Shown here: positions 8,658-15,348 of the stretch, piece after piece
How the letters are laid out: every line of letters starts with the position of its first letter
How positions within the stretch are numbered: the stretch's first letter is position 1
NCBI RefSeq assembly: GCF_029051645.1
Contig: NZ_JAACFS010000001.1
Location: forward strand, 868,001 to 932,000
DNA: 64,000 nt
Direction of reading: 5' to 3'
Source: Bradyrhizobium sp. CSA112
GTDB lineage: Bacteria > Pseudomonadota > Alphaproteobacteria > Rhizobiales > Xanthobacteraceae
The notes under the pieces: generated by a model
Told to the model about the DNA's origin: nothing
Database searches by the model: none
The model's input: the letters and a program-made list of their open reading frames with translations, nothing else
Program-made: the position numbers and the translations under genes

Positions 8658-10061
8658 CTACAAGCTGCCGGGTGGCGTGGTCTTCGCCTCGGCGGTGCGC
8701 GGCCCGCCGCCGATGATCACCTCGCGGCCGGGCTCGAGGCCCGATACGATCTCGGTTGCGGCTCCTTCGGTTGCGCCGATGCGGACCGTGACCCCTTGCG
8801 GCTTGCCGTCCGGCCCGACTACGAAGACACGCCCTGGCTGCGTGGCCCGATTGCGCTCGACGAGGGCGGCATTCGGTTCGCCGGACAGATTGCTTCCTTG
8901 TGACTGCGAAACCTGTGCGCCCGAAACATCGCTGGTCGCCGGGGGGCGCCAGCGCAAGGCGGCACTCGGGACCTGCACGGCCCCGTCGCGCCGGTCGGTT
9001 TCGATCCGCAGCGTGGCGGTCATTCCCGGCAGCAGCTCGAGACGCGGATTCTCGATCGAGATGATTGCCGTGTAGATCACCACGTTCTGTATGGTCTGCG
9101 ACCCCAACCGCACCTGCTTGACAGTTCCCTCGAACGATCGCCCGGGAAAGGCGCTCACGGTGAACGTCGTGCGCTGGCCCGGCTTGATTCGGCCGACATC
9201 GGCCTCGTCGATATTGGCCGAGATCTCCATTTTCCGGAGATCGTCCGCCACCAGGAACAAGGTCGGGGACTGCAGCGCGGCCGCGACCGTCTGACCAAGC
9301 TCGACCTGACGCTGAACCACGACGCCGGAAACCGGCGAGCGGATGTCCGTGTTCCGTAGATCGACCTCGATCTGTCTGACCGTGGCCTCGCGCGCGGCGA
9401 GCTGCGCGGCCGCGGCCGCAAGTTGCGCCTCTGCGACGCGCTGATCAGCCTCGAGGCCAACGAGTTGCGCCTTGGCGGACTTGAGCTGCGCTTTCACCGA
9501 GTCGAGGCTCGCACGCTGGGCATCGCGTGTCGTCCGGGCCGCATCGTGCGTCGCCGCGGCGATGATGCCGCGTGCGTGCAGTTCGCTCTGGCGCTGGTAA
9601 GCGCGCTCAGCGTCGGCGAGCAGCGCCCCATTGCGGGCGATCTGCGCTTCGATCTCCGCCTCGGCAGCCCGGGCCTTTTCCGTGTCCGCGCGCACGCGCT
9701 CGATCTGCGCTTTCTGCACCAGCTTCTTGGCACGGGCCTGCTCGAGATCGGCGCGCGCGGCATCGAGTTTGGCGAGGATCTGGTCCGAGTTGAGCCGCGC
9801 CACCACTTGGCCCGCCTTCACATTGGAATTGTAGTCGGCAAGGAGCTCGACGACCTGGCCTGAGAGCTGCGAGCCGACGATGACTGTCGTGGTCGGATTG
9901 ATGGTGCCGCTCGCGCTCACCGTGGCAACGATTTCGCCTTCGTTTGCCTTGGCGAGTCGGTAGGACGGCTGGGCTGGTGCACCGCTCCATTGCGGAAAGA
10001 AATGGAATGTGCCTGCGGTGGCAGCGGCGATGGCAAGCAGAGTGATCAACAGGCGGCGCAT
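8658..10061 (-). CDS. MacA-like periplasmic adaptor (membrane fusion protein)
   Basis: About 467 aa from the ATG at 10061, chosen because GGAGGGG lies about 9 bp upstream. The longer open frame lacks such a site. An N-terminal signal/anchor (LLITLLAIAAATAGTFHFF) precedes a lipoyl-type half domain and a long coiled-coil hairpin rich in Ala, Glu, Arg and Gln (about residues 90-220). The second lipoyl half (NTDIRSPVSGVVVQRQVELG) and beta-barrel and membrane-proximal domains follow. It should link the MacB pump to an outer-membrane channel. It follows two small secreted-peptide genes on the same strand. Confidence 0.93.
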   Translation of the reverse strand: MRRLLITLLAIAAATAGTFHFFPQWSGAPAQPSYRLAKANEGEIVATVSASGTINPTTTVIVGSQLSGQVVELLADYNSNVKAGQVVARLNSDQILAKLDAARADLEQARAKKLVQKAQIERVRADTEKARAAEAEIEAQIARNGALLADAERAYQRQSELHARGIIAAATHDAARTTRDAQRASLDSVKAQLKSAKAQLVGLEADQRVAEAQLAAAAAQLAAREATVRQIEVDLRNTDIRSPVSGVVVQRQVELGQTVAAALQSPTLFLVADDLRKMEISANIDEADVGRIKPGQRTTFTVSAFPGRSFEGTVKQVRLGSQTIQNVVIYTAIISIENPRLELLPGMTATLRIETDRRDGAVQVPSAALRWRPPATSDVSGAQVSQSQGSNLSGEPNAALVERNRATQPGRVFVVGPDGKPQGVTVRIGATEGAATEIVSGLEPGREVIIGGGPRTAEAKTTPPGSL

Positions 10062-10129
10062 TTGTGACGATCCCCTCCGTTCTCCAGTTGAGTGCCGCGT
10101 GACGCGTGATGGGCGCCTTGCGACGGCGG

Positions 10130-10159
10130 CAGAGGCCGGCCGGTGGCGGACGGCCTCTG
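10130..10159 (-). terminator. Hairpin after the first small peptide gene
   Basis: Arms CAGAGGCCG (10130-10138) and CGGCCTCTG (10151-10159) sit 17 bp past the peptide stop. No T-run follows on the minus strand. It may only reduce read-through into macA, or stabilise the peptide mRNA. Confidence 0.45.
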
Positions 10160-10175
10160 CGTCTGCTGCAAGCAA

Positions 10176-10304
10176 TCAGAGCGGTACGAGATACAGAGGC
10201 ACTGCCCTCCAGCTAAACCAGTGTGCCGACGCGGGGGCGACGTTGGACACGGTCGCCAGAGCCAGGACGGCCATAGCGAGTGCGATGCGGAACTTATCCT
10301 GCAT
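10176..10304 (-). CDS. Small secreted peptide A (42 aa precursor)
   Basis: A 42 aa product. MQDKFRIALAMAVLALATVS forms a Sec-type signal peptide ending in the signal-peptidase motif ASA. The predicted mature peptide is HWFSWRAVPLYLVPL (15 residues). AGGAGAGC lies just upstream of the ATG. It is a clear paralogue of peptide B, 447 bp upstream, with the conserved segments DKFR-ALA, LALATVS, ASA and W-x-AVPLY. I know no family. Its place directly before macA suggests that the exporter handles the peptide, but that is inference. Confidence 0.75.
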   Translation of the reverse strand: MQDKFRIALAMAVLALATVSNVAPASAHWFSWRAVPLYLVPL

Positions 10305-10320
10305 GATGCTCTCCTGTTTT

Positions 10321-10336
10321 TCGCTCATGTGAGCGA
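10321..10336. promoter_or_regulatory. 7-bp palindrome in the leader of peptide A
   Basis: TCGCTCA-TG-TGAGCGA lies a few bases upstream of the ribosome binding site of peptide A. An identical copy is at 10900-10915 upstream of peptide B. It could be an operator or an mRNA hairpin near the translation start. Confidence 0.5.
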
Positions 10337-10444
10337 CGTTAGGTTGCTGTCATCGGAGCGGCGTGTGTCGCTCCTGTCTGCCGGTACGAATTCAGGGGGC
10401 GGGCCGGATGCAGGCCTCGCGCATTCGTGAGCTGGTTGTGGGGT

Positions 10445-10543
10445 AGAGCATGATCCGGACCCGGAGGACCGCGTTAGCGCAAAGTGGAAACCGGTTTTCC
10501 CTTAGCTAGCAAGCGCGAAGCGTTTGCGCAGAGATCATGTTCT
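10445..10543. repeat. Dispersed palindromic element (AGAGCATGATC type)
   Basis: Outer arms AGAGCATGATC (10445-10455) and GATCATGTTCT (10533-10543) enclose GCGCAAA/TTTGCGC arms and the sequence AAAGTGGAAACCGGTTTTCC. I recognise this from memory as a widely dispersed non-coding repeat of Bradyrhizobium and relatives. It lies between the two small-peptide copies. Confidence 0.7.
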
Positions 10544-10563
10544 CAAACAAAGAGCGATGAGAT

Positions 10564-10593
10564 CATGATGCGATTCCATGTAATCGCATCATG
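10564..10593. repeat. 12-bp perfect inverted repeat
   Basis: CATGATGCGATT (10564-10575) and AATCGCATCATG (10582-10593) form a perfect 12-bp stem with a 6-base loop. It directly follows the previous palindromic element and may be part of it. Confidence 0.6.
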
Positions 10594-10703
10594 AATTGCC
10601 TCGCCGCGGTAACCACGCGCACTGCCGCTGCTATTTTTGGAACGGCGTAGCTACGGCTTCGTCCGGCCGCAAGCTTCGCGATGGTCGCGCCTGGCGACAG
10701 CTC

Positions 10704-10733
10704 CAGAGGCCGCCCGGCGGCGGGCGGCCTCTG
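10704..10733 (-). terminator. Strong hairpin after small peptide B
   Basis: CAGAGGCCGCCCG (10704-10716) pairs perfectly with CGGGCGGCCTCTG (10721-10733) around a 4-base loop, 17 bp past the peptide B stop. It matches the position and outer sequence of the hairpin after peptide A but is much stronger. No T-run follows. Confidence 0.55.
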
Positions 10734-10750
10734 CGTCTTGCAGCAAGCGC

Positions 10751-10885
10751 TCAGTACGGAATGCCATACAGAGGCACTGCGAACCAGCTCCAGTTAAATA
10801 TGCCCGCCGACGCGCTATCGACGGCCGACACGGTCGCCAGAGCCAAGGTGGTCACGGCGAGTGCAGTGCGGAACTTGTCCGGCAT
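10751..10885 (-). CDS. Small secreted peptide B (44 aa precursor)
   Basis: A 44 aa product. MPDKFRTALAVTTLALATVS is a signal peptide ending at the AxA site ASA. The predicted mature peptide is GIFNWSWFAVPLYGIPY (17 residues), rich in aromatic residues. A GGAGAGC site lies upstream of the ATG. It is a paralogue of peptide A, and the shared mature core is W-[RF]-AVPLY-x-x-P. Conservation of both the signal and the core after duplication argues that both are real genes. The function is unknown. Confidence 0.75.
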   Translation of the reverse strand: MPDKFRTALAVTTLALATVSAVDSASAGIFNWSWFAVPLYGIPY

Positions 10886-11039
10886 GATGCTCTCCTGTTT
10901 CGCTCATGTGAGCGACGTTAGGTTGCTGTCATCGGAGCGGCGTGATTGTCGCTCCCGACTGCCGGTACGAATTCAGGGTACGGTTCGGATGCAGGCCTCG
11001 CGCATTCGTGAGGATGCATCCATCGCGCGCTTCAGAGCA

Positions 11040-12434
11040 TCAGCAAGCGACGTTGGCACATGTCCAGATGCCGACCGGTTGCTCGAGACCGCGAATGATC
11101 TGTGCCGGCTGCTCGACGAGTGACGCGAAGTCGGCGCTCGAATGGTTCGACTCCGTCTGGGCCTGCCGCACCAGCGCGTCGCTGACCACGATGGCGCATC
11201 CGAATTCGCGGGTAAGCGATTCGAGCCGGCTCGCTGCATTCACGGTGGTGCCGATGACAGCGAATTCGAGCCGGTTAAGGCCGATATCTCCCAGCACGAC
11301 CTGACCATAGTGCAATCCGACGCTGACCTGAATCGGCGGCTCGTTGCGACCACTGCGTTCTCTGTTCAACTCGGCGATCGAGCCGATCATGCCCCTCGCG
11401 CAACGCAAGGCGTTCAACGCGTCAGAATCGCCGGCGAACGGCGTGCCGAACGTCGCCATCAGGCCATCGCCGAGGTACTTGTCGAGCGTTCCGCCGTGCT
11501 GGAACACCTCTCTTTCCATTCGTTCATGGAATTGCCGCAGCGTATCGATGACCTCTTTCGGGTCTCGTCCATCGGCGTAGGCGGTGAATCCCACGATATC
11601 GGCAAACAATACCGCGACGTCCTGCGTGCGAACCCGCGTGAGCGGCTCGTCGTTGCCGGACAATTCATTGACGACATTGGGCGAAAAATAACGCGCGAGG
11701 TTGGCGCGCTCGCGTTCGATTCCGGCGTGGCTGATCAGAAGCGCATTCGAACGGCGCACCGCCAGCGCCAGGATCGCGGCGACGATGATGAACACGGTAA
11801 CCTGCTGGAAGCGTGCGCCGAAGCCGATCGACGAGGGGTCGATGATCTCGAACAGGCGAATATCAGCGCCGACCGCTTCCCTGACCCGCTCCGACAGCGC
11901 GGCATGGCTTGCTGGCTGCAGGTACGCCCAACCGACGGCAATGGCCCACAGGGCAGCAGTCCATCCGCCCATCGCGACAACCGTTCGCCACGAATAGGCG
12001 AGGGTGGCGGTGGCAAGGAAGATGAAGAAATAGATGAAACTGTCGAACCGGAACTGCATTCCGATTGGCCAGTGCTCGGTGCTCCATGGATTGGGTACGA
12101 CGCTGAGGAACGTCAGCAGCGCAAGATCGCAAATGATCAGGAAAACCTCGAGCGGCGAACGGCCGACCTTGCCGACTTTGAGTTGGGCCCATCCGATCAG
12201 AGCAAAGAAGCCCAGCATCAGGACGTAATAGATCACGTCCCAGTTCGGGTTGATGATCGGCAGGGTAACGGCAGTGACTGCCAGCGCGACCCAGCGGGCC
12301 CGGACGGCGAGCAGCAGTCCTTCGCGCTTGCTGTCGACAAGGGCGGCTTCCGCGAATTTCAGGGCATCTTGCCGGGCGCCGGTCCGTCCGGTTCGCTGGT
12401 CGCCCAGATAGGGGACGTCAGCCGCTTCCGCCAT
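11040..12434 (-). CDS. Membrane-bound class III adenylate/guanylate cyclase
   Basis: About 464 aa from the ATG at 12434. A TTG at 12443 has the better-spaced GGGGAGA and could be the real start. The N-terminal half has about six hydrophobic segments. The C-terminal half (from about residue 230) is a class III cyclase domain. Visible are the first metal Asp in LFADIVGFT, the second in KYLGDGLMATFG, the adenine-pocket segment AVIGTTVN and the transition-state Asn/Arg in VNAASRL. A complete active site and the Lys/Thr pair favour ATP as substrate. It lies upstream of the small peptides on the same strand. Confidence 0.92.
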   Translation of the reverse strand: MAEAADVPYLGDQRTGRTGARQDALKFAEAALVDSKREGLLLAVRARWVALAVTAVTLPIINPNWDVIYYVLMLGFFALIGWAQLKVGKVGRSPLEVFLIICDLALLTFLSVVPNPWSTEHWPIGMQFRFDSFIYFFIFLATATLAYSWRTVVAMGGWTAALWAIAVGWAYLQPASHAALSERVREAVGADIRLFEIIDPSSIGFGARFQQVTVFIIVAAILALAVRRSNALLISHAGIERERANLARYFSPNVVNELSGNDEPLTRVRTQDVAVLFADIVGFTAYADGRDPKEVIDTLRQFHERMEREVFQHGGTLDKYLGDGLMATFGTPFAGDSDALNALRCARGMIGSIAELNRERSGRNEPPIQVSVGLHYGQVVLGDIGLNRLEFAVIGTTVNAASRLESLTREFGCAIVVSDALVRQAQTESNHSSADFASLVEQPAQIIRGLEQPVGIWTCANVAC

Positions 12435-12590
12435 CACGCTCAAGGCACATTCTCCCCAGTCGATAATCAGGCCGTGCAACTTGCACGGTATCGTCGATCA
12501 AGATGGCACGTCTGAGAACGTGCGACCACCAATCGATGGCGTCATGTTTGATTAACGCTGCGTTGGGGAATGACGGGTTCCGCCGAATCC

Positions 12591-13313
12591 TTAAGAAAAT
12601 GCCGTCCACAGCAGGGTGAGACCAGCGGCCAGCATGATGCCATCCATCAACAGCCGAAAGACGTCGGGCTTAAGCCGCAGCACAAAGCTTTTGGCGATGA
12701 AGGCGCCGAACATGAGGGAAGAGCCCGCTATCAGGCCTTTCAACGCGATATCAGGCGTCAGCGCGCCGAAGCGCTCGAACGTGACCGACTTGCTCAGATA
12801 GAGCCCGAGCGAGCTTGCGGCTTCCGTGGCGAGGAAGGCGCCTTTGGTCAACCCGTAGAACAGAAACAGCGGCACGCTGAGCGGCCCGGTCGAAACCACG
12901 ATGCCGGTGAGATAGCCGATGACGGCGCCACCCACTGCAAGGTGCCAAAGTTGCGCCTTGAGCTGGTGACGGGCGAGCCAGTGCCGCACCGGCACCATCG
13001 CGATCAGAAACAGGCCGATCGCGACATCGACGGCGTGTGAGGGCAGCGCCAGCAGCGTCCGCGCGCCAAGCGCGGCGGCCGGAATCCCGGTTGCCGAATA
13101 GGCAAGGCAGGCGCGCCAGTCGATCTCGCGCCACCAGGCGAGAATCCGCGACAAGTTCGCCATCACGGCCGCCACCGCCATGATCGGCACGGCTTCCTTC
13201 GGACCGTATTGATAAACCAATACCGGCATCAGCATGATCGACGAGCCCGTGCCGACAATGCCTGAGATGGTGCCGGCGAGCAGGCCGACGATGAGGACAA
13301 AGAGGAAGCCCAT
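12591..13313 (-). CDS. TauE/SafE family sulfite or organosulfonate exporter
   Basis: A 240 aa polytopic membrane protein with about seven hydrophobic segments, the usual length for the family. The N-terminal motif GLLAGTISGIVGTGSSIMLM and the internal repeat around GYLTGIVVSTGPLSVP are characteristic of TauE/SafE (formerly DUF81) permeases. The substrate cannot be inferred. It is divergent from the cupin gene, with a gap of 147 bp. Confidence 0.9.
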   Translation of the reverse strand: MGFLFVLIVGLLAGTISGIVGTGSSIMLMPVLVYQYGPKEAVPIMAVAAVMANLSRILAWWREIDWRACLAYSATGIPAAALGARTLLALPSHAVDVAIGLFLIAMVPVRHWLARHQLKAQLWHLAVGGAVIGYLTGIVVSTGPLSVPLFLFYGLTKGAFLATEAASSLGLYLSKSVTFERFGALTPDIALKGLIAGSSLMFGAFIAKSFVLRLKPDVFRLLMDGIMLAAGLTLLWTAFS

Positions 13314-13460
13314 GCAGTCTTTCGCGATTCCCTGATGCTGACATCATGGTGGCACAGCAGGGCTGAGCAAAACAGGCCACCGCAGCGCACACCAGCCGTC
13401 TGGCGGCGACAGGCAAAGCTGCTAGGATCGCGTCAAAATAATCAGAACGGAGGATCGCCC

Positions 13461-13910
13461 ATGGACGTCGTGACGCCGGCCAACGCGCAGACCGCGGACA
13501 CGCATTCCCATCTGGTTCGCCCCGACACCATGGAATGGCAGAAGACCCGTTTCCCGGGCTGCGAAGCCAAGACGCTGCTGTTCGATCGCAAGACCGGGCT
13601 AATGACTGCGCTGATGCGGTTCGCGCCGGGCGCGGTGCTGCCCGACCACGAGCACGTCAACATCGAGCAGACCTACGTGCTCGAAGGATCGCTCGTCGAC
13701 AAGGAAGGTCCGGCGAAGGGCATAGAATGCAAGGCCGGTGAATTCATCTGGCGCGAGGAAGGCAGCCGTCATGTCGCCTGGTGCCCCGAGGGCGGGCTGA
13801 TGCTCGCGATTTTCCAGGTCCCGAACAAGTTCTTCGAGGCCGATGGCCGCGTCATCGACGCCGCGGGCGAAGACTGGGACGCGGCCTGGGGACACACGCG
13901 AAAAGGCTGA
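13461..13910 (+). CDS. Cupin domain protein (ChrR-like)
   Basis: 149 aa from the ATG at 13461, which has a good ACGGAGGATC ribosome site 7 bp before it. Nothing supports the longer open frame. The single cupin barrel shows the metal-ligand pattern H-x-H-x(4)-E in DHEHVNIEQTYVLEG and a second-motif His in REEGSRHVAWCP. It resembles the C-terminal cupin of ChrR-like proteins but lacks an anti-sigma domain. It is a predicted metal-binding cytoplasmic protein, with substrate unknown. Confidence 0.85.
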   Translation: MDVVTPANAQTADTHSHLVRPDTMEWQKTRFPGCEAKTLLFDRKTGLMTALMRFAPGAVLPDHEHVNIEQTYVLEGSLVDKEGPAKGIECKAGEFIWREEGSRHVAWCPEGGLMLAIFQVPNKFFEADGRVIDAAGEDWDAAWGHTRKG

Positions 13911-14000
13911 CTGCCGTCAGGTCTCCCGCCGGCTTGGGATCTGATCAGACTGGACGGGACTGATTACGTCGTGCCGGCGGACGCTGGGCGTGAGTGTTGC

Positions 14001-14056
14001 GAGCCGAGCCCATTTCTACTTTGCATGGGGTTGTTTTCGCGGTTTGTATCTCGGTC
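14001..14056. repeat. Dispersed repeat, copy 1 (CTACTTTGCATGGGG type)
   Basis: GAGCC-(n)-CCAT-x-CTACTTTGCATGGGG-TTGTTTT recurs at about 20036-20090. The two copies match almost without gaps over roughly 50 bp, including the following TTTGTAT. Both sit in short gene-free gaps. The rest of the gap 13911-14125 shows nothing else. Confidence 0.65.
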
Positions 14057-14125
14057 CTGCTTGTGCCGCGGAAAAGGGCGTTGCTGCTTCGCAAGCGGCT
14101 ATTCGACCCAACCATTCGGCGCTGA

Positions 14126-14896
14126 TTAGCTCAGCACGATCCAGGCCGGCGCATGGTCGCTGGCGCCTTCCTCGCCGCGTATCTCGCGATCGACGCCGGC
14201 CTTGATCAGGCGCGGCGCTACTGCCGGGCTCAGCAACAGATGATCAAGCCGTAGCCCGGCATCGCGTGGCCAGCGGTTGCGCTTGTAGTCCCAGAACGTG
14301 AACATCGGTTTTGTCGGATGAAGTGTCCGGATCGCGTCCGTCCAGCCCTGGTCCACCAGCGCCTTGAACGCAGCACGGCTCTTAGGCTGGATCAGCGCGT
14401 CCTTGTCCCAGGATTTCGTCGGATAGATATCTGACACCGTCGGCGCGACATTGTAGTCGCCGGCCAGCACGACCGGGATGTCCTGCTTGAGCAGTTTGCC
14501 GGCATGCGACCGCAGCCGCCTGAACCAGCCGAGCTTGTAGTCGAATTTCGGTCCGGGCTGCGGATTGCCGTTCGGCAGATAGAGGCTGGTCACGATGACG
14601 CCGTTGACGGCAGCTTCTATGTAGCGCGCCTCGTCATCATTGCGATCGCCGGGAAGCGCGGTCCGGGTCAATATCGGCTCGGTGTTCCGCGCCAGGATGG
14701 CAACGCCGTTCCAGGTTTTTTGTCCGCGCCACACCGCGCCGTAGCCGGCCTTGTTGATCGCCAGAATCGGGAACTCTGCATCGGTCGATTTCAGTTCCTG
14801 CAAAGCAACGATGTCGGGCTTCGCCGCATGCAGCCAGCGCAATAGGTTAGGCAGGCGGCGGTTGACATTATTAATGTTGAAGGTCGCGATCTTCAT
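14126..14896 (-). CDS. xth: Exodeoxyribonuclease III family AP endonuclease
   Basis: 256 aa, the normal length for exonuclease III. MKIATFNINNVNRRLPNLL opens the endonuclease/exonuclease/phosphatase fold. Visible catalytic features are the metal-binding Glu in ALQELKSTD, the Asp/Asn pair in AGDYNVAP and the terminal catalytic His in GASDHAPAWIVL. It is predicted to incise DNA at abasic sites and degrade 3' ends. It is divergent from the small Cys-repeat gene. Confidence 0.93.
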   Translation of the reverse strand: MKIATFNINNVNRRLPNLLRWLHAAKPDIVALQELKSTDAEFPILAINKAGYGAVWRGQKTWNGVAILARNTEPILTRTALPGDRNDDEARYIEAAVNGVIVTSLYLPNGNPQPGPKFDYKLGWFRRLRSHAGKLLKQDIPVVLAGDYNVAPTVSDIYPTKSWDKDALIQPKSRAAFKALVDQGWTDAIRTLHPTKPMFTFWDYKRNRWPRDAGLRLDHLLLSPAVAPRLIKAGVDREIRGEEGASDHAPAWIVLS

Positions 14897-14944
14897 GTAG
14901 AGCTAACTGGCATCACTGTGCTTCGCCTGACGCTTGGAGATTCC

Positions 14945-15166
14945 ATGTCGAAATTGCGCTTCGCCGTTCTCGTGCTCGCTATCGGATGCTCCGGATCCGC
15001 GGTTGCTCAAGTCGCCGAGCAGCGCGGTGCCTGCAAGGCGGACTATGACAAATATTGCGCCGGTACGCTGCCCGGCGGCGGCCGCGTTGTCGCATGTCTG
15101 AACAAGCAGCATCACCAACTCAGCGACACCTGCAAGAAAGTGTTGGCTAGCCGGAAGGCGCAGTAA
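14945..15166 (+). CDS. Small secreted cysteine-rich repeat protein
   Basis: 73 aa from the ATG at 14945, with TTGGAG upstream. MSKLRFAVLVLAIGCSGSAVAQ is a signal peptide. The mature part has four Cys in the pattern C-x(7)-YC-x(11)-C-x(13)-C (ACKADYDKYCAGTLPGG, VACLNKQ, DTCKKVL). This resembles the cysteine-rich (GLG1/FGF-receptor type) repeat found in short alphaproteobacterial periplasmic proteins. The function is unknown. Confidence 0.8.
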   Translation: MSKLRFAVLVLAIGCSGSAVAQVAEQRGACKADYDKYCAGTLPGGGRVVACLNKQHHQLSDTCKKVLASRKAQ

Positions 15167-15348
15167 TACGGGGCAAACTGCCAGGATCGGGTTTCGCTGT
15201 TATTGCTTGATTGTCGCGTCCCTGGCAACTGGCGGCCTGCAAGCTTGTCTTAGACAAAGGCTTTCGGCGGCCGGGTGCCGTATGCCGAACGCCATGTTAT
15301 TCGCTACTCTATGAACGTCCGTGCGGGAGTCGGTTTCGCTGCGGCAAC

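Larger units (their letters stand above)
10095..11012. repeat. Tandem duplication carrying the two small peptide genes
   Basis: Two diverged copies of about 340 bp, roughly 10095-10431 and 10668-11012, share four parts. These are a CAGAGGCC...GGCCTCTG hairpin, a small coding region, a GGAGAGC ribosome site with an upstream 7-bp palindrome, and a further stretch ending GCAGGCCTCGCGCATTCGTG. The coding parts have diverged more than the upstream parts. Between the copies lie the palindromic elements listed separately. Confidence 0.85.
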
